In this document: piece by piece, positions 17,364-26,889 of the stretch | Layout: each line of letters opens with the position of its first letter | Position numbering within the stretch: position 1 is the first letter of the stretch | NCBI GenBank assembly: GCA_903921725.1 | Contig: CAIXRA010000046.1 | Location: 1-60,282, forward strand | DNA from: an uncultured Lentisphaerota bacterium | GTDB taxonomy: Bacteria > Verrucomicrobiota > Lentisphaeria > Oligosphaerales > CAITYL01 | DNA length: 60,282 nucleotides | Direction: 5' to 3' | Translations under genes and position numbers: made by a program | The notes under the pieces: model-generated | Database searches by the model: none | Seen by the model: the letters and a program-made list of their open reading frames with translations, nothing else | Told to the model about the DNA's origin: nothing

Positions 17364-18560
17364 ATGTTCCCCGACAAAATGCGCGCCGCCGTCCAGGAAA
17401 CACTCACGCAGATCCGCGAGGCCGGGCTGTACAAGGCCGAGCGCGTCATCGCCAGCCCGCAGGGGGCGCACATCACGCTGCAGGGCGGGCGCAAGGCGCT
17501 GAACCTCTGCGCGAACAACTACCTCGGGCTCGCCGGGCACCCGGCGCTCGTCGCCGCCTCGCAGAAGGGCGTCGCGGAGTGGGGCTACGGCATGTCCTCC
17601 GTGCGTTTCATCTGCGGGACGCAGGTGCCGCATAAGGAGCTGGAGAAAAAGGTCGCCGCCTTCCTCGGCACCGAGGACACCATCCTCTATTCGTCGTGCT
17701 TCGACGCCAACGGCGGGCTGTTCGAGACGCTGCTCGGCGAGGAGGACGCCGTCATCAGCGACCAGCTCAATCACGCCAGCATCATCGACGGCATCCGCCT
17801 CTGCAAGGCCCAGCGCTACCGCTACGCCAACAACGACATGGCCGACCTGGAGGCGAAGCTGAAGGAGGCCGACGGGAAGGGCGCGCGCTTCAAGATGATC
17901 GCCACCGACGGCGTCTTTTCCATGGACGGCACCATCGCCAACCTCAAGGCGGTCTGCGATCTCGCCGAGAAATACGGCGCCCTGGTGATGGTGGACGACT
18001 CGCATGCCGTTGGCGCCTGCGGGAAGACCGGCCGCGGCAGCGCGGAATTCAACGGCGTCCTCGGCCGCGTGGACATCTTCACCGGCACCTTCGGCAAGGC
18101 TCTCGGCGGTGCCTCCGGCGGCTACACCAGCGGCCGCGCCGAGCTGATTGAGCTGCTGCGCCAGCGCTCGCGCCCCTACCTGTTCTCGAACACGCTGCCG
18201 CCGGGCGTCGCCGCCGCCTCCATCGCCGCGCTCGACATGCTCCAGGGCTCCTCGGAGCTGACGGACAGGCTCGCGGCGAACACGGTCTATTTCCGCGAAG
18301 GGATGACGAAGGCCGGGTTCAAGATTCGTCCGGGCGCGCACCCGATCGTCCCGCTGATGCTCGGCGACGCCAAGCTCGCCGGCGGGATGGCGGAGCGGCT
18401 GCTGGCCGAGGGCGTGTACGTCGTCGGCTTCTCCTATCCCGTTGTGCCCAAGGATACCGCGCGCATCCGCATCCAGATGTCCGCCGCCTTCACCCGGGAG
18501 GATCTCGACTTCGCCATCGCCGCCTTTACCAAGGTCGGCAGGGCACTCGGCGTGGTCTGA
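17364..18560 (+). CDS. kbl: Glycine C-acetyltransferase (2-amino-3-ketobutyrate CoA ligase)
   Basis: This PLP enzyme cleaves 2-amino-3-oxobutanoate with CoA to glycine and acetyl-CoA in threonine breakdown. The 398 residues equal the usual Kbl length. The PLP lysine is Lys245 in [13 protein letters not shown], and the Asp-His pair is in [24 protein letters not shown] and [10 protein letters not shown] are also typical of Kbl. The ATG at 17364 has GAGGAG seven bases upstream. Threonine dehydrogenase (tdh) is not adjacent, so the partner must lie elsewhere. The alpha-oxoamine synthase relatives BioF and HemA are less likely given the length and the FICGTQ segment. Confidence 0.92.
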   Translation: MFPDKMRAAVQETLTQIREAGLYKAERVIASPQGAHITLQGGRKALNLCANNYLGLAGHPALVAASQKGVAEWGYGMSSVRFICGTQVPHKELEKKVAAFLGTEDTILYSSCFDANGGLFETLLGEEDAVISDQLNHASIIDGIRLCKAQRYRYANNDMADLEAKLKEADGKGARFKMIATDGVFSMDGTIANLKAVCDLAEKYGALVMVDDSHAVGACGKTGRGSAEFNGVLGRVDIFTGTFGKALGGASGGYTSGRAELIELLRQRSRPYLFSNTLPPGVAAASIAALDMLQGSSELTDRLAANTVYFREGMTKAGFKIRPGAHPIVPLMLGDAKLAGGMAERLLAEGVYVVGFSYPVVPKDTARIRIQMSAAFTREDLDFAIAAFTKVGRALGVV

Positions 18561-18594
18561 ACCGCCGTCCGTCCGGCATCCTGAATGTCCGGGG

Positions 18595-19740
18595 CTACGC
18601 CTCCTTGGCGCAGCCGGCCGGGGCGGGCGTCTCCCAGGTCCGGCGGTAGGCGCGCGGGGAGAGTCCGGATGCCTGGCGGAAAAGTGCGGAGAAGTGCTTG
18701 GCGTCACCGATGCCGACCTGCGCGGCGACGGCGGCGACCTTGCTGTCCCCGTCGCGGAGCAGGATCCTGGCGCGGTCCATGCGGATTTTCAGAAGGGCGT
18801 CGTGCGGCGTCATGCCCAGGCCGGCCAGGAACGCCTTCTCCAGGCCGCGCCGCGAGATCCCGCAGGCGGCGACGATTCCGGCGACGTTGATGCCGGAGCC
18901 GTGACGCTCCTGCATGAGGCGCACGGCGTGGGCGACGAGCGGCGAGCCGGCCGCCATTGTGTCGGTGCTGGCGCGTTCCACGATCTCGCGCGGCGGAATG
19001 AGGCGGCTCTCCTTTTCCGGCGTCTGACCGTTCAGGATAAGGTCGAGCTTGGCGGCGCCGAGATAGCCGACGGTCTGGATGTCGGTGCGGATGCTGGAGA
19101 GGCGCACGGCTGCGCAGTCACAAATCAGTTCCTCGTTGTCCATGCCGAGCACCGCAATCTCGTCCGGGATGCGGAAGCCCAGGCTGTGCGCCATGTCGAT
19201 GAAACGGGCGCCGGCGAAGTCGGTCCAGCAGAAGACAGCCAGCGGTTTCGGTTGCGCCTTGAGCCATTTCCGGACGGCGGCCAGCTCCTCGCGCCAGGAG
19301 GCGGCGGTCTCGTGCAAGATGCCGCAGCCGTAGCCGTTTTCCCGCACCACCGCGGCGAAGTCGCGTCCGCGGACCGACTGTTCGTAGCCGTAGAACGCGA
19401 AGCGGGTGAACCCCTTGCTGCGAAAATAGTCGAACGCCATCGTGGCGGCCGCGCGCGTGTCGCTGAGCACGCGGGGGTAGGAGGTGGTGAGGTGGCGCCC
19501 CTCGAGGTTGACCGTCGGCTTGCCGCATTCCCGCAGGAACCGGATCAGCTTGGTGTCGTCGCGGACCAGCATGGTCAGGATGCCGTCGCCGTCCCAGCCC
19601 CAAGGGATGTTGGCGGGGTTTGCCAGCATGTCCAGCGACAGGTGCCAGTTGTGGGCGCGCGCATATTCCGCGATTCCCTCGAACAGCGGCCCGCGGTAAA
19701 ACTCGAGGGCGATCAGAACGTTTTTCATTTTGACCGGCAT
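18595..19740 (-). CDS. XylR-like AraC-family regulator with a sugar-binding-protein-like domain
   Basis: The N-terminal ~260 residues have the LacI/periplasmic-binding fold seen in XylR (LIALEFYRGPLFEGIAEYARAH, DWxxx-like WGWDGDGIL, CWTDFAGARF, VLGMDNEELICD). The C-terminal ~100 residues are an AraC double helix-turn-helix (GIVAACGISRRGLEKAF and VAAVAAQVGIGDAKHFSALFRQ). The start chosen is the ATG at 19740, with GGAGG five bases upstream; the upstream frame to 19797 lacks an SD. It is divergent from the PPi-PFK gene across 172 bp. It is the likely sensor of a sugar or sugar acid controlling the 19913-29887 block. Confidence 0.88.
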   Translation of the reverse strand: MPVKMKNVLIALEFYRGPLFEGIAEYARAHNWHLSLDMLANPANIPWGWDGDGILTMLVRDDTKLIRFLRECGKPTVNLEGRHLTTSYPRVLSDTRAAATMAFDYFRSKGFTRFAFYGYEQSVRGRDFAAVVRENGYGCGILHETAASWREELAAVRKWLKAQPKPLAVFCWTDFAGARFIDMAHSLGFRIPDEIAVLGMDNEELICDCAAVRLSSIRTDIQTVGYLGAAKLDLILNGQTPEKESRLIPPREIVERASTDTMAAGSPLVAHAVRLMQERHGSGINVAGIVAACGISRRGLEKAFLAGLGMTPHDALLKIRMDRARILLRDGDSKVAAVAAQVGIGDAKHFSALFRQASGLSPRAYRRTWETPAPAGCAKEA

Positions 19741-19812
19741 GGGAACCTCCGCGCCGCCATGGGCTGCTGTCCGATACAATGCCCGGTGAGTTCGCATTTT
19801 TCAACACTTTTT

Positions 19813-19825
19813 CGGAAAATTTCCG
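19813..19825. promoter_or_regulatory. Palindromic operator candidate between the regulator and sugar-acid genes
   Basis: CGGAAA-A-TTTCCG is a perfect 13-bp palindrome abutting the -35 hexamer of the candidate pfk promoter, the usual site for an AraC-family activator. It lies in the divergent spacer between the XylR-like gene and pfk. Confidence 0.4.
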
Positions 19826-19854
19826 TTGTGCTGCTCCCGCCCACGGGTTATCTT
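19826..19854 (+). promoter_or_regulatory. Candidate promoter of the sugar-acid block
   Basis: TTGTGC (19826-19831) and TATCTT (19849-19854) have a 17-nt spacer. The predicted transcript start is about 50 nt upstream of the pfk ATG. Confidence 0.4.
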
Positions 19855-19912
19855 CTTTACCAATGATGAATGTTTTTTGTCCCGCACCGAATTTTCAGGG
19901 GAGCCGCGCGCC

Positions 19913-21208
19913 ATGCCCGCAAAAAATCTTCTCATCGCACAGTCCGGCGGGCCGTCGCCGGTGATCAACAGCTCGCTGCGCGGGGTGATTGACGCGGCGC
20001 GCTGTTTTCCGGACAGGATCGGCACGGTCTATGCCGGCTGGCACGGCATCGAGGGGGTGCTGAAGGAGGAGCTGCTGGACCTCTCCGCGCAGCCGGAGGA
20101 CGAAATCGCGCTGCTGCGCAACACGCCGGCCGCCGGCGCGATCGGCACCTGCCGCTACAAGATCAAGGCGAACCAGAAAGAGGACTTTGGGCGCGTCATC
20201 GAGGTGCTGAGGGCGCACAACATCGGCTACTTCCTCTATAACGGCGGCAACGATTCCATGGACACCGCCAACAAGCTCGCAAAGCTCGCGCAGGAGCGCG
20301 GCTTGGACGTGCTGGGCATCGGCGTGCCGAAGACGATTGACAACGATGTCGGCGACAGCGAGTTCAAGATCATCGACCACACGCCGGGCTTCGGCTCCGT
20401 GGCGCGCTACTGGATGCAGACGGTGATGAATGCCGAGGAGGAGAACCGCGGTTCGCACCCGGCCGATCCGGTGCTGGTGCTCCAGGCGATGGGACGCAAG
20501 ATCGGCTTTATCCCGGCCGCGGCACGCCTGGCCGACCCGAAGCGCGAGATGCCGCTGCTGATTTTCCTGGCCGAGGCCGGGCTGAAGCTGCCGGAGATGG
20601 CGGAAAAGGTCAACGAGATGGTCGCGAAGCGCGGCCGCGCGGTGGTGGTGGTCGGCGAGGGTTGCGACGTGGGCGACCTGGGTTTCTCCCGCGACAAGTT
20701 CGGCCACGCGCAGTTCGGCGCGAGCCAGATGACGGTCCAGCAGGCGCTGGTCAACTACCTGAATGCGAACGGGATCAAGGCGGCCGGCGCGGCGCGCGGA
20801 CAGACCTCGGGCACGGACCAGCGCGCGACGGCGATCTACGCGTCGGTGCCGGATCTCGACGAGGCGCACCGCGTCGGGCAGAAGGCGGTGCTTCTGGCGA
20901 TGGAGGGGCAGGGCGGCTACATGTCCACCATCCTGCGCGAGCCGGGACTGATTTATCAGGTGCGCTACGACAAGGTGCCGCTGGAACTGGTGGCGAACTC
21001 GGAGCGTTTCTTTCCGGCGAAGTGGATCACGCCGTGCATGTCGGATGTGACGGACGAGTTCGTCGCCTACGCCAAGCCGCTGGTCGGCGAGGACTGGCCG
21101 AGCGTGCCGGTCCTCAACGGCCGCCAGCGCTTCACCCAGTTCAAGCCGCTCTTCGCCGACAAGAAACTCCCGGCCTACATCCCGCAGGACAGCCGGAAGA
21201 AGGCGTAA
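19913..21208 (+). CDS. pfp: PPi-dependent 6-phosphofructokinase
   Basis: The 431-residue protein phosphorylates fructose 6-phosphate, probably with pyrophosphate. GGND (residues 111-114) replaces the GGDG of ATP enzymes, and PKTIDND (139-145, with Lys140) is the PPi-enzyme signature. The MGR motif (QAMGRKIGF) binds substrate. The ATG at 19913 follows AGGGGA; the upstream frame to 19826 covers the promoter. PPi-PFK is reversible and common in fermentative anaerobes. It heads the sugar-acid block and is followed by a large foldback repeat before the HAD gene. Confidence 0.9.
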   Translation: MPAKNLLIAQSGGPSPVINSSLRGVIDAARCFPDRIGTVYAGWHGIEGVLKEELLDLSAQPEDEIALLRNTPAAGAIGTCRYKIKANQKEDFGRVIEVLRAHNIGYFLYNGGNDSMDTANKLAKLAQERGLDVLGIGVPKTIDNDVGDSEFKIIDHTPGFGSVARYWMQTVMNAEEENRGSHPADPVLVLQAMGRKIGFIPAAARLADPKREMPLLIFLAEAGLKLPEMAEKVNEMVAKRGRAVVVVGEGCDVGDLGFSRDKFGHAQFGASQMTVQQALVNYLNANGIKAAGAARGQTSGTDQRATAIYASVPDLDEAHRVGQKAVLLAMEGQGGYMSTILREPGLIYQVRYDKVPLELVANSERFFPAKWITPCMSDVTDEFVAYAKPLVGEDWPSVPVLNGRQRFTQFKPLFADKKLPAYIPQDSRKKA

Positions 21209-21219
21209 GAACGGTGCAT

Positions 21220-21319
21220 TTTCAGACAGGATTGCAGGATTTACAGGATCGACAGGATAAACGCCTTTTTAGCTGAAACCATCCTGCAAATCCTGAAGAT
21301 CCTGCAATCCTGTCTGAAA
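21220..21319. repeat. 39-bp-arm inverted repeat between pfk and the HAD gene
   Basis: Arms 21220-21258 and 21281-21319 are inverted copies; the outer 21 nt are perfect and the rest have about five mismatches. Each arm is a tandem of CAGGAT phrases. The 22-nt loop contains a short T run, so on the RNA level it could also act as a terminator or stabiliser. Confidence 0.9.
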
Positions 21320-21342
21320 TTCTTTTTTAAACGGAGATGATC

Positions 21343-22230
21343 ATGGACTACCAGCAGCAGCTCAGGGAACTGCCGAAGGAGCACGATTTTTTCATCGGGT
21401 TCGACAGTGACGGGTGCGTGTTCGACACGATGGAGATCAAGCAGAAGGAGTGCTTTTGCCCGGCGTTCATCAAGCATTTCCACATGCAGGCGGCGAGCAA
21501 GCACGCCCGCGACGTGTGGGAGTTCGTCAACCTCTACAGCAAGGATCGCGGATGCAACCGTTTCCTGGCGGTCCAGCGCGCGCTGGAGCTGATGCATGCC
21601 TGGCCGGTGTTCGCCGGGCGCGGCGTGAAGACGGCGGCGTGGTCGCAGATGGACGCCTGGATCAAGGAGGAAACGAAGCTCGGGAACCCGGCGCTCAAGG
21701 CAAGGGTTGCGGAGACGGGCGATGCGGAGCTGAAGGCCTTGCTGGCCTGGAGCGTGGAAGTTAACCAGCGCATCGAGGATCTGGTGCACGGCATCGGGCC
21801 GTTCCCCGGCGTGCGCGAGGTGCTGGAGGCGGGCAAGGTCAAGGCCGACATGATCGTGGTTTCGCAGACGCCGCTCGAGGCGCTGACCCGGGAGTGGAAA
21901 GAGAACAAGATGGAGCATTTCCTGCACATGATCGCCGGCCAGGAGCACGGCACGAAGACCGAACACCTGAAGCTCGCCACGGCCGGCAAGTACGAACCGG
22001 GGCATGTGCTGATGGTCGGCGACGCGCCGGGCGACCAGAAGGCGGCGAAGGGCTCTGATGCGCTCTTCTTTCCGGTCATTCCCGGACGTGAGGACGAGTC
22101 GTGGGCCGAGCTGCGCGACAACGGGCTCAAGCGCTTCTTCGCCGGCACCTTCGCCGGCGAGTACCAGCAGAAACTGATCGCCGACTTCGACCAGGCACTG
22201 CCGGAGAAGCCGCATTGGGAAAAGGTTTAA
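21343..22230 (+). CDS. HAD-superfamily hydrolase (phosphatase)
   Basis: Motif I is visible as FIGFDSDGCVFDTM (DxD nucleophile and acid), motif II as IVVSQTP, and motif IV as VLMVGDAPGDQKAA. A helical cap occupies about residues 35-165. The length is 295 residues. The ATG at 21343 is preferred over 21337 because GGAG lies six bases before it. Located between PPi-PFK and Gnd, it may dephosphorylate a sugar-phosphate intermediate. The substrate is not readable from sequence. A kinase function is not supported, so it does not fill the gluconokinase gap discussed in the findings. Confidence 0.85.
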   Translation: MDYQQQLRELPKEHDFFIGFDSDGCVFDTMEIKQKECFCPAFIKHFHMQAASKHARDVWEFVNLYSKDRGCNRFLAVQRALELMHAWPVFAGRGVKTAAWSQMDAWIKEETKLGNPALKARVAETGDAELKALLAWSVEVNQRIEDLVHGIGPFPGVREVLEAGKVKADMIVVSQTPLEALTREWKENKMEHFLHMIAGQEHGTKTEHLKLATAGKYEPGHVLMVGDAPGDQKAAKGSDALFFPVIPGREDESWAELRDNGLKRFFAGTFAGEYQQKLIADFDQALPEKPHWEKV

Positions 22231-22263
22231 CCGCCAAGAACGCCAAGAGCGCAAAGAGCAGGA

Positions 22264-22400
22264 ACTGGTGCCTGGTTTTTACCCCAACGGGGCTGTGGAT
22301 GGCAGCCCTGGGGTTGCGGAAAACGCGTCACGAAAGAAGAACTCCGCCCATCCACAAGTTGAAGACAACCCGACTCCCGGCTGAAGCTCGGGACAACAAA
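22264..22400. repeat. Hairpin-rich intergenic element of a second type
   Basis: The stretch contains CCCCAACGGGG followed by GGGGCTG...CAGCCC and a downstream TCCCG...CGGGA hairpin. It shares the CCCCAACGGGGC phrase with the elements at 221-309 and 47638-47727 but is otherwise different. An open frame crossing it (22101-22451) is a shadow. The 221-bp spacer between the HAD gene and gnd has no other content. Confidence 0.55.
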
Positions 22401-22451
22401 CTGACAGCAGAATCAACACCAACAACAACCCGCAGGAAGCAAGGAAGATAA

Positions 22452-23918
22452 ATGAGCGCGCCGAACGCAACCGCAGACATCGCCATGATCGGGCTGGCCG
22501 TCATGGGGGAAAACCTCGTCCTGAACATGGAGAGCCACGGGTTCACGGTCGCGGTGTACAACCGTACAGTGGACAAGATGGAGGCGTTCGTCGCCGGCCG
22601 CGGCAAGGGCAAGAAGATCGTCGGCTGCAAGACGGTGGCCGACCTCTGCGCCGCGCTGAAGCGTCCGCGCAAGATCATGATGCTGGTCAAGGCGGGCAGC
22701 GCGGTCGACGCCTGCATCGAGCAGATCATCCCGTGCCTGGAGCCGGGCGACATCATCATTGACGGCGGCAACAGCCACTATCCCGACACCATCAGCCGCG
22801 CTAAGCATGTGGAGTCCAAGGGATTGCTCTTCATTGGCACCGGCGTTTCCGGCGGCGAGGAGGGCGCGCTCAAGGGGCCGTCCATCATGCCCGGCGGCTC
22901 CGTTGCCGCCTGGCCGCACGTGAAGCCGATCTTCCAGGCGGTCTCCGCCAAGGTCGGAGGCGGCGTGCCGTGCTGTGACTGGGTTGGCACGGATGGTGCC
23001 GGGCATTTCGTGAAGATGGTCCACAACGGCATCGAGTACGGCGACATGCAGATGATCTGCGAAGCCTACATGCTGCTCAAGGACGTGGCCGGACTGACGA
23101 ACGAGGAACTGCTCGACGTGTTCACCAAATGGAACGAGGGCGAGCTGGACTCCTACCTGATCCAGATCACGCGCGACATCCTGAAAGAGAAGGATCCGGA
23201 GACCGGCAAGCACGTCGTGGACATCATCCTCGACACCGCTGGCCAGAAGGGCACCGGCAAGTGGACGAGCGTTGCGGCGCTGGACTATGGTGTGGCCGGT
23301 CCGACCGTGGCGGAGGCGGTGTTCGCCCGCTGCATGTCGGCGATGAAGGAGGAGCGCGTCGCGGCGAGCAAAGAGCTTTCCGGACCGCAGGCGACGTTCA
23401 CCGGTGACAAGGCGGTGTTCATCGAGGATGTGCGCCAGGCGTTGTTCGCCTCAAAGATCTGTTCTTACGCGCAAGGGTTCCAGCTCATGCGCGCCGCTGC
23501 GGCCGAGCAGAAGTGGGCGCTCGACTACGGCTCGATTGCGCTGATGTGGCGCGGCGGCTGCATCATCCGCGCCCGCTTCCTGGGCGAGATCAAGGCGGCG
23601 TTCGACAAGAACCCCGCGCTGGCGAACCTGCTACTGGACGGCTACTTCAAGGCGGCGGTTGAGCGCAGCCAGGCCGCCTGGCGTCGGTGCCTGTGCAGGG
23701 CGGTCGAGCACGGCGTGCCGACCCCGGCGTTCAGCTCCGCGCTGGCGTACTTCGACGGCTACCGCACGGCGCGTCTTCCCGCGAATCTGCTCCAGGCGCA
23801 GCGCGACTACTTCGGCGCGCACACCTACGAGCGCACCGACAAGCCGCGCGGCAAGTTCTTCCACACCGACTGGTGCCGTCTCGGCGGCAACACAACAGCA
23901 ACCACATACATCGTATAA
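22452..23918 (+). CDS. gnd: 6-phosphogluconate dehydrogenase, decarboxylating
   Basis: The 488-residue enzyme oxidises 6-phosphogluconate to ribulose 5-phosphate and CO2. The N-terminal cofactor site is GLAVMGENL (about 14-22). The family signature [12 protein letters not shown], the [19 protein letters not shown] loop and the catalytic region [17 protein letters not shown] are all intact, as are the C-terminal [46 protein letters not shown] segments. It is a full-length, long-type enzyme. An AAGGAAG lies before the ATG. Its position directly before the LarA-family gene and uronate genes is unusual and is the basis of the main metabolic hypothesis. Confidence 0.97.
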   Translation: MSAPNATADIAMIGLAVMGENLVLNMESHGFTVAVYNRTVDKMEAFVAGRGKGKKIVGCKTVADLCAALKRPRKIMMLVKAGSAVDACIEQIIPCLEPGDIIIDGGNSHYPDTISRAKHVESKGLLFIGTGVSGGEEGALKGPSIMPGGSVAAWPHVKPIFQAVSAKVGGGVPCCDWVGTDGAGHFVKMVHNGIEYGDMQMICEAYMLLKDVAGLTNEELLDVFTKWNEGELDSYLIQITRDILKEKDPETGKHVVDIILDTAGQKGTGKWTSVAALDYGVAGPTVAEAVFARCMSAMKEERVAASKELSGPQATFTGDKAVFIEDVRQALFASKICSYAQGFQLMRAAAAEQKWALDYGSIALMWRGGCIIRARFLGEIKAAFDKNPALANLLLDGYFKAAVERSQAAWRRCLCRAVEHGVPTPAFSSALAYFDGYRTARLPANLLQAQRDYFGAHTYERTDKPRGKFFHTDWCRLGGNTTATTYIV

Positions 23919-23978
23919 CAGATGCCTTGGGTGAGGGGGGATCCTCACGGCCGTGCAGCAATGCAGAAAGGTCTTCCC

Positions 23979-25277
23979 ATGGCGGCGACAATCAAACGTG
24001 CTGGCAGGACGTGCGACATTCAGGCGGCGGAGCTTGAGGCGCTGGTGGAGCGGACGCTGGAGGCGTGCGGCGGGGCGAAGCTCCGCCGGGTGCTTCTACT
24101 GCCGCCCGACCACACGCGGTTGAATTCAATGGCCGGTCCCATCACGGCGATTGCCTACCGCCTGCTATCCGCCCAAGGTGCGCGGGTGGACATCATGCCC
24201 GCAATCGGGACGCACGTGCCGATGCGCCCGTCCGAGCTGCGGATGATGTTCGGCAAGGAGATCCCCGCGAACAGTTTTCTGGTGCATGACTGGCGCAACG
24301 GCGTCGTCCCGTGCGGCGCCATTCCCGGCGAGAAGCTCAAGGAGTGGTCTGGCGGTCTGGTGGACTACGAGGTGCAGGTCGAAGTCAGCAAGATCCTCTT
24401 CAACGGTTATGACCTGGTGTTGTCCATCGGCCAGGTTGTTCCGCATGAAGTGGTTGGCATGGCGAATTACACCAAGAACGTCCTAGTCGGTGCCGGCGGC
24501 CCGGACATCATCAACAAGTCGCACTTCCTCGGTGCGGTCTGCAACATGGAGAAGGCGCTCGGGCGCGCCGACACGCCCGTGCGGCGGCTGCTGAGCTACG
24601 GCGCGGAGAAGTTCCTCGGCGGCGTGCCGCTCCGCTACATCCTCACCGTCATGGAGCGCGACCATGCGGAGGGGCGCATGAAGATGCGTGGCTATTATGC
24701 GGGCATCGGCGACATGATGTTCGCGGAGGCGTGCGACCTCTGCCGGAAGGTCAACATCACGCTGCTCGATGAGCCGCTGAAGAAGGTCGTGACCTGGCTG
24801 GATCCGGCGGAGTTCCGTTCCACCTGGGTCGGCAACAAGGCCATCTACCGCACGCGCATGGCCATCGCTGACGGCGGGGAGCTGGTCATTTTGGCGCCGG
24901 GGATCCGGGAATTCGGCGAGGACAGGGAGATTGACCGCCTGATCCGCCGCTACGGCTACAAGGGCACGCCGAACACGCTGAAGCGCGTCGTGGAGAACGC
25001 CGACCTCCGCAACAACCTTTCCGCCGCCGCGCATTTCATCCACGGCTCCAGCGAGGGGCGTTTCACCATCACCTATTGCCCGGGGCGTCTGACGCGGGAG
25101 GAGATTGAGGCGGTCGGATTCCAATATGCGGACTTTGCGATGATGTGCTCCCGCTACAACCCCCGGCTGCTGAAGGACGGCCTTAACGACGTCAGCGGCG
25201 AGAATATCTTCTACATCAGCAACCCCGCGCTCGGCCTGTGGTCGCACAAGGGGAATTTCGGGGACGACCAGGAATGA
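23979..25277 (+). CDS. LarA-superfamily nickel-pincer racemase/epimerase
   Basis: The 432-residue protein carries the LarA signature PPDHTR (Asp44-Arg47), a histidine at 79 in GTHVPM, and the trio His156, Lys166 and His182. Their spacings of 10 and 26 residues equal those of His174, Lys184 and His200 in lactate racemase: catalytic base, covalent lysine of the nickel-pincer nucleotide, and nickel ligand. The enzyme should therefore be active. LarA homologues act on various 2-hydroxy acids, and D-gluconate 2-epimerase activity has been reported in the family. Placed between gnd and uxaC/uxuB, a mannonate/gluconate 2-epimerase role is plausible. The ATG at 23979 has AGAAAGG seven bases upstream. 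Cofactor genes larB, larC and larE are not in the window. Confidence 0.85.
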   Translation: MAATIKRAGRTCDIQAAELEALVERTLEACGGAKLRRVLLLPPDHTRLNSMAGPITAIAYRLLSAQGARVDIMPAIGTHVPMRPSELRMMFGKEIPANSFLVHDWRNGVVPCGAIPGEKLKEWSGGLVDYEVQVEVSKILFNGYDLVLSIGQVVPHEVVGMANYTKNVLVGAGGPDIINKSHFLGAVCNMEKALGRADTPVRRLLSYGAEKFLGGVPLRYILTVMERDHAEGRMKMRGYYAGIGDMMFAEACDLCRKVNITLLDEPLKKVVTWLDPAEFRSTWVGNKAIYRTRMAIADGGELVILAPGIREFGEDREIDRLIRRYGYKGTPNTLKRVVENADLRNNLSAAAHFIHGSSEGRFTITYCPGRLTREEIEAVGFQYADFAMMCSRYNPRLLKDGLNDVSGENIFYISNPALGLWSHKGNFGDDQE

Positions 25278-25363
25278 CTGCCGGCCGATAAGCGTGCGGG
25301 GTGCTCCGGCGGCAGTGTCCGGCAAGGCGGGAAGCGGAAACTAAAATCAGGACACAGGCCATC

Positions 25364-26824
25364 ATGCCCGACATCTTCATCACGGAGAATTTTCTACTGG
25401 AGACGGCGCAGTCGCGGGAGCTGTACCATGGCTTTGCGGCGGGGTTGCCGGTCATTGATTATCACTGCCATCTGAATCCTGCGGAGATCGCGCTGGACCG
25501 GCGCTGGGACAACATCGCCCAGGTCTGGCTTGCAGGCGACCATTACAAGTGGCGGCAGATGCGCACCGCGGGGATCGGGGAGCGTTTCTGCACCGGCAAC
25601 GCATCCGACCGCGAGAAGTTCGACAAGTACGCGGAACTGATGCCGCAGGCGTTGCGGAATCCGCTCTACCACTGGTCGCACATGGAACTGAAGGCGTACT
25701 TCGGCATTTCCGACCGCCTGCTCTCACCGGAGACGGCGGACTCAATCTGGGACGACACCTGCAAAACCGTCCGCACCCCGGAGTTTTCCGCCCGCGGGCT
25801 GATGATGAAGTCGAAGGTCGAAGTCGTCTGCACCACGGACGATCCGGCGGATTCGCTTGAGCACCACAGGGCGATTGCCGCGGAACAGAAATTAGAAACT
25901 GGGGATTTGAAACGGGGAGAGGCGAAAACACCCTTCACCACCCAGGTACGGCCGACATGGCGTCCGGACAAATGCTGGGCGATGGGGAATGGCGCGATGT
26001 TCAACGCCTGGACGGACGGGCTTGCGGAGGCGGCTGGCTGCGAGATTCGCAACCTGCAGGGCTTTTTGGGTGCGCTCTGCAAGCGGCACGACTATTTCCA
26101 TGCGGCGGGCTGCCGGCTCTCCGACCGCGGCGTCTGCTTCATCCCCGACGCGGAGTGCACGGGCGGCAAGGCGGCCGCGATCTTTGCAAAGGTGCGCGCC
26201 GGGAAGCCGGTCACGGAGGCGGAGGCGTTCCAGTTCCAGGCGTTCATGCTGCACGAGCTGGCGGTGATGGACGCGGAACGGGGCTGGACGATGCAGGTGC
26301 ATTACGGTATCCTCCGGAACAACAACAGCCGCCTGTTCGCGGCGGCCGGGGCGGACATCGGCTGCGATTCGATCGGCGACTGGGCGGCTGGCGCGGGGCT
26401 GGCGCGGCATTTCGACCGGCTCGACCGCATCGGGAAGCTGCCGAAGACAATCATCTACAACGCGAATCCGCGTGACAACGAGATGGTGGCGACGATGTGC
26501 GGCGATTTCCAGGACGGCGCGGCGGCGGGCAAGATGCAGTTCGGCAGCGCCTGGTGGTTTCTGGACCAGGCGGATGGGATGACGCGGCAGATTGAGGCGC
26601 TCTCGCAACTCGGACTGCTAAGCCGGTTCGTCGGCATGCTCACCGACAGCCGCTCGTTCCTGTCGTATGTGCGGCATGACTACTTCCGACGCCTGCTCTG
26701 CAACATCCTCGGCGGCGACATGGCCCGCGGCCGAATCCCGGACGACATGAAGCTCGCCGGAAAGATGGTCGGGGACATCTGCTACCGCAACGCCCGGAGC
26801 CACTTCGGATTTTTCGCGGAATAA
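25364..26824 (+). CDS. uxaC: Glucuronate isomerase (uronate isomerase)
   Basis: UxaC converts D-glucuronate to D-fructuronate, and D-galacturonate to tagaturonate. Zinc and catalytic motifs are visible: DYHCHLNP near the N-terminus, YHWSHMELKAYFG, CTTDDPADSLEHH, MQVHYGILRNNN and the C-terminal MLTDSRSFLSYVRHDYFRR. Length is 486 residues, slightly longer than usual. The excess includes residues 175-191 (QKLETGDLKRGE and onward), which are inserted where relatives have a short loop before the RPTWRPDK segment and look like a translated intergenic repeat. The start is the ATG at 25364, without a strong SD. Confidence 0.95.
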   Translation: MPDIFITENFLLETAQSRELYHGFAAGLPVIDYHCHLNPAEIALDRRWDNIAQVWLAGDHYKWRQMRTAGIGERFCTGNASDREKFDKYAELMPQALRNPLYHWSHMELKAYFGISDRLLSPETADSIWDDTCKTVRTPEFSARGLMMKSKVEVVCTTDDPADSLEHHRAIAAEQKLETGDLKRGEAKTPFTTQVRPTWRPDKCWAMGNGAMFNAWTDGLAEAAGCEIRNLQGFLGALCKRHDYFHAAGCRLSDRGVCFIPDAECTGGKAAAIFAKVRAGKPVTEAEAFQFQAFMLHELAVMDAERGWTMQVHYGILRNNNSRLFAAAGADIGCDSIGDWAAGAGLARHFDRLDRIGKLPKTIIYNANPRDNEMVATMCGDFQDGAAAGKMQFGSAWWFLDQADGMTRQIEALSQLGLLSRFVGMLTDSRSFLSYVRHDYFRRLLCNILGGDMARGRIPDDMKLAGKMVGDICYRNARSHFGFFAE

Positions 26825-26889
26825 TGGCGGGAGCCGCGCGGGGGCGGCACGCTAAAGCCGTGAACCACAAACCATAAGGAATAAACGGC

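Noticed and set aside
15866..17518. 550-codon minus-strand frame
   Set aside because: Antisense to the RND permease; no family motif and shadow composition.
22101..22451. 116-codon frame before gnd
   Set aside because: It overlaps the HAD gene in another frame and then crosses a hairpin element; no coding character.
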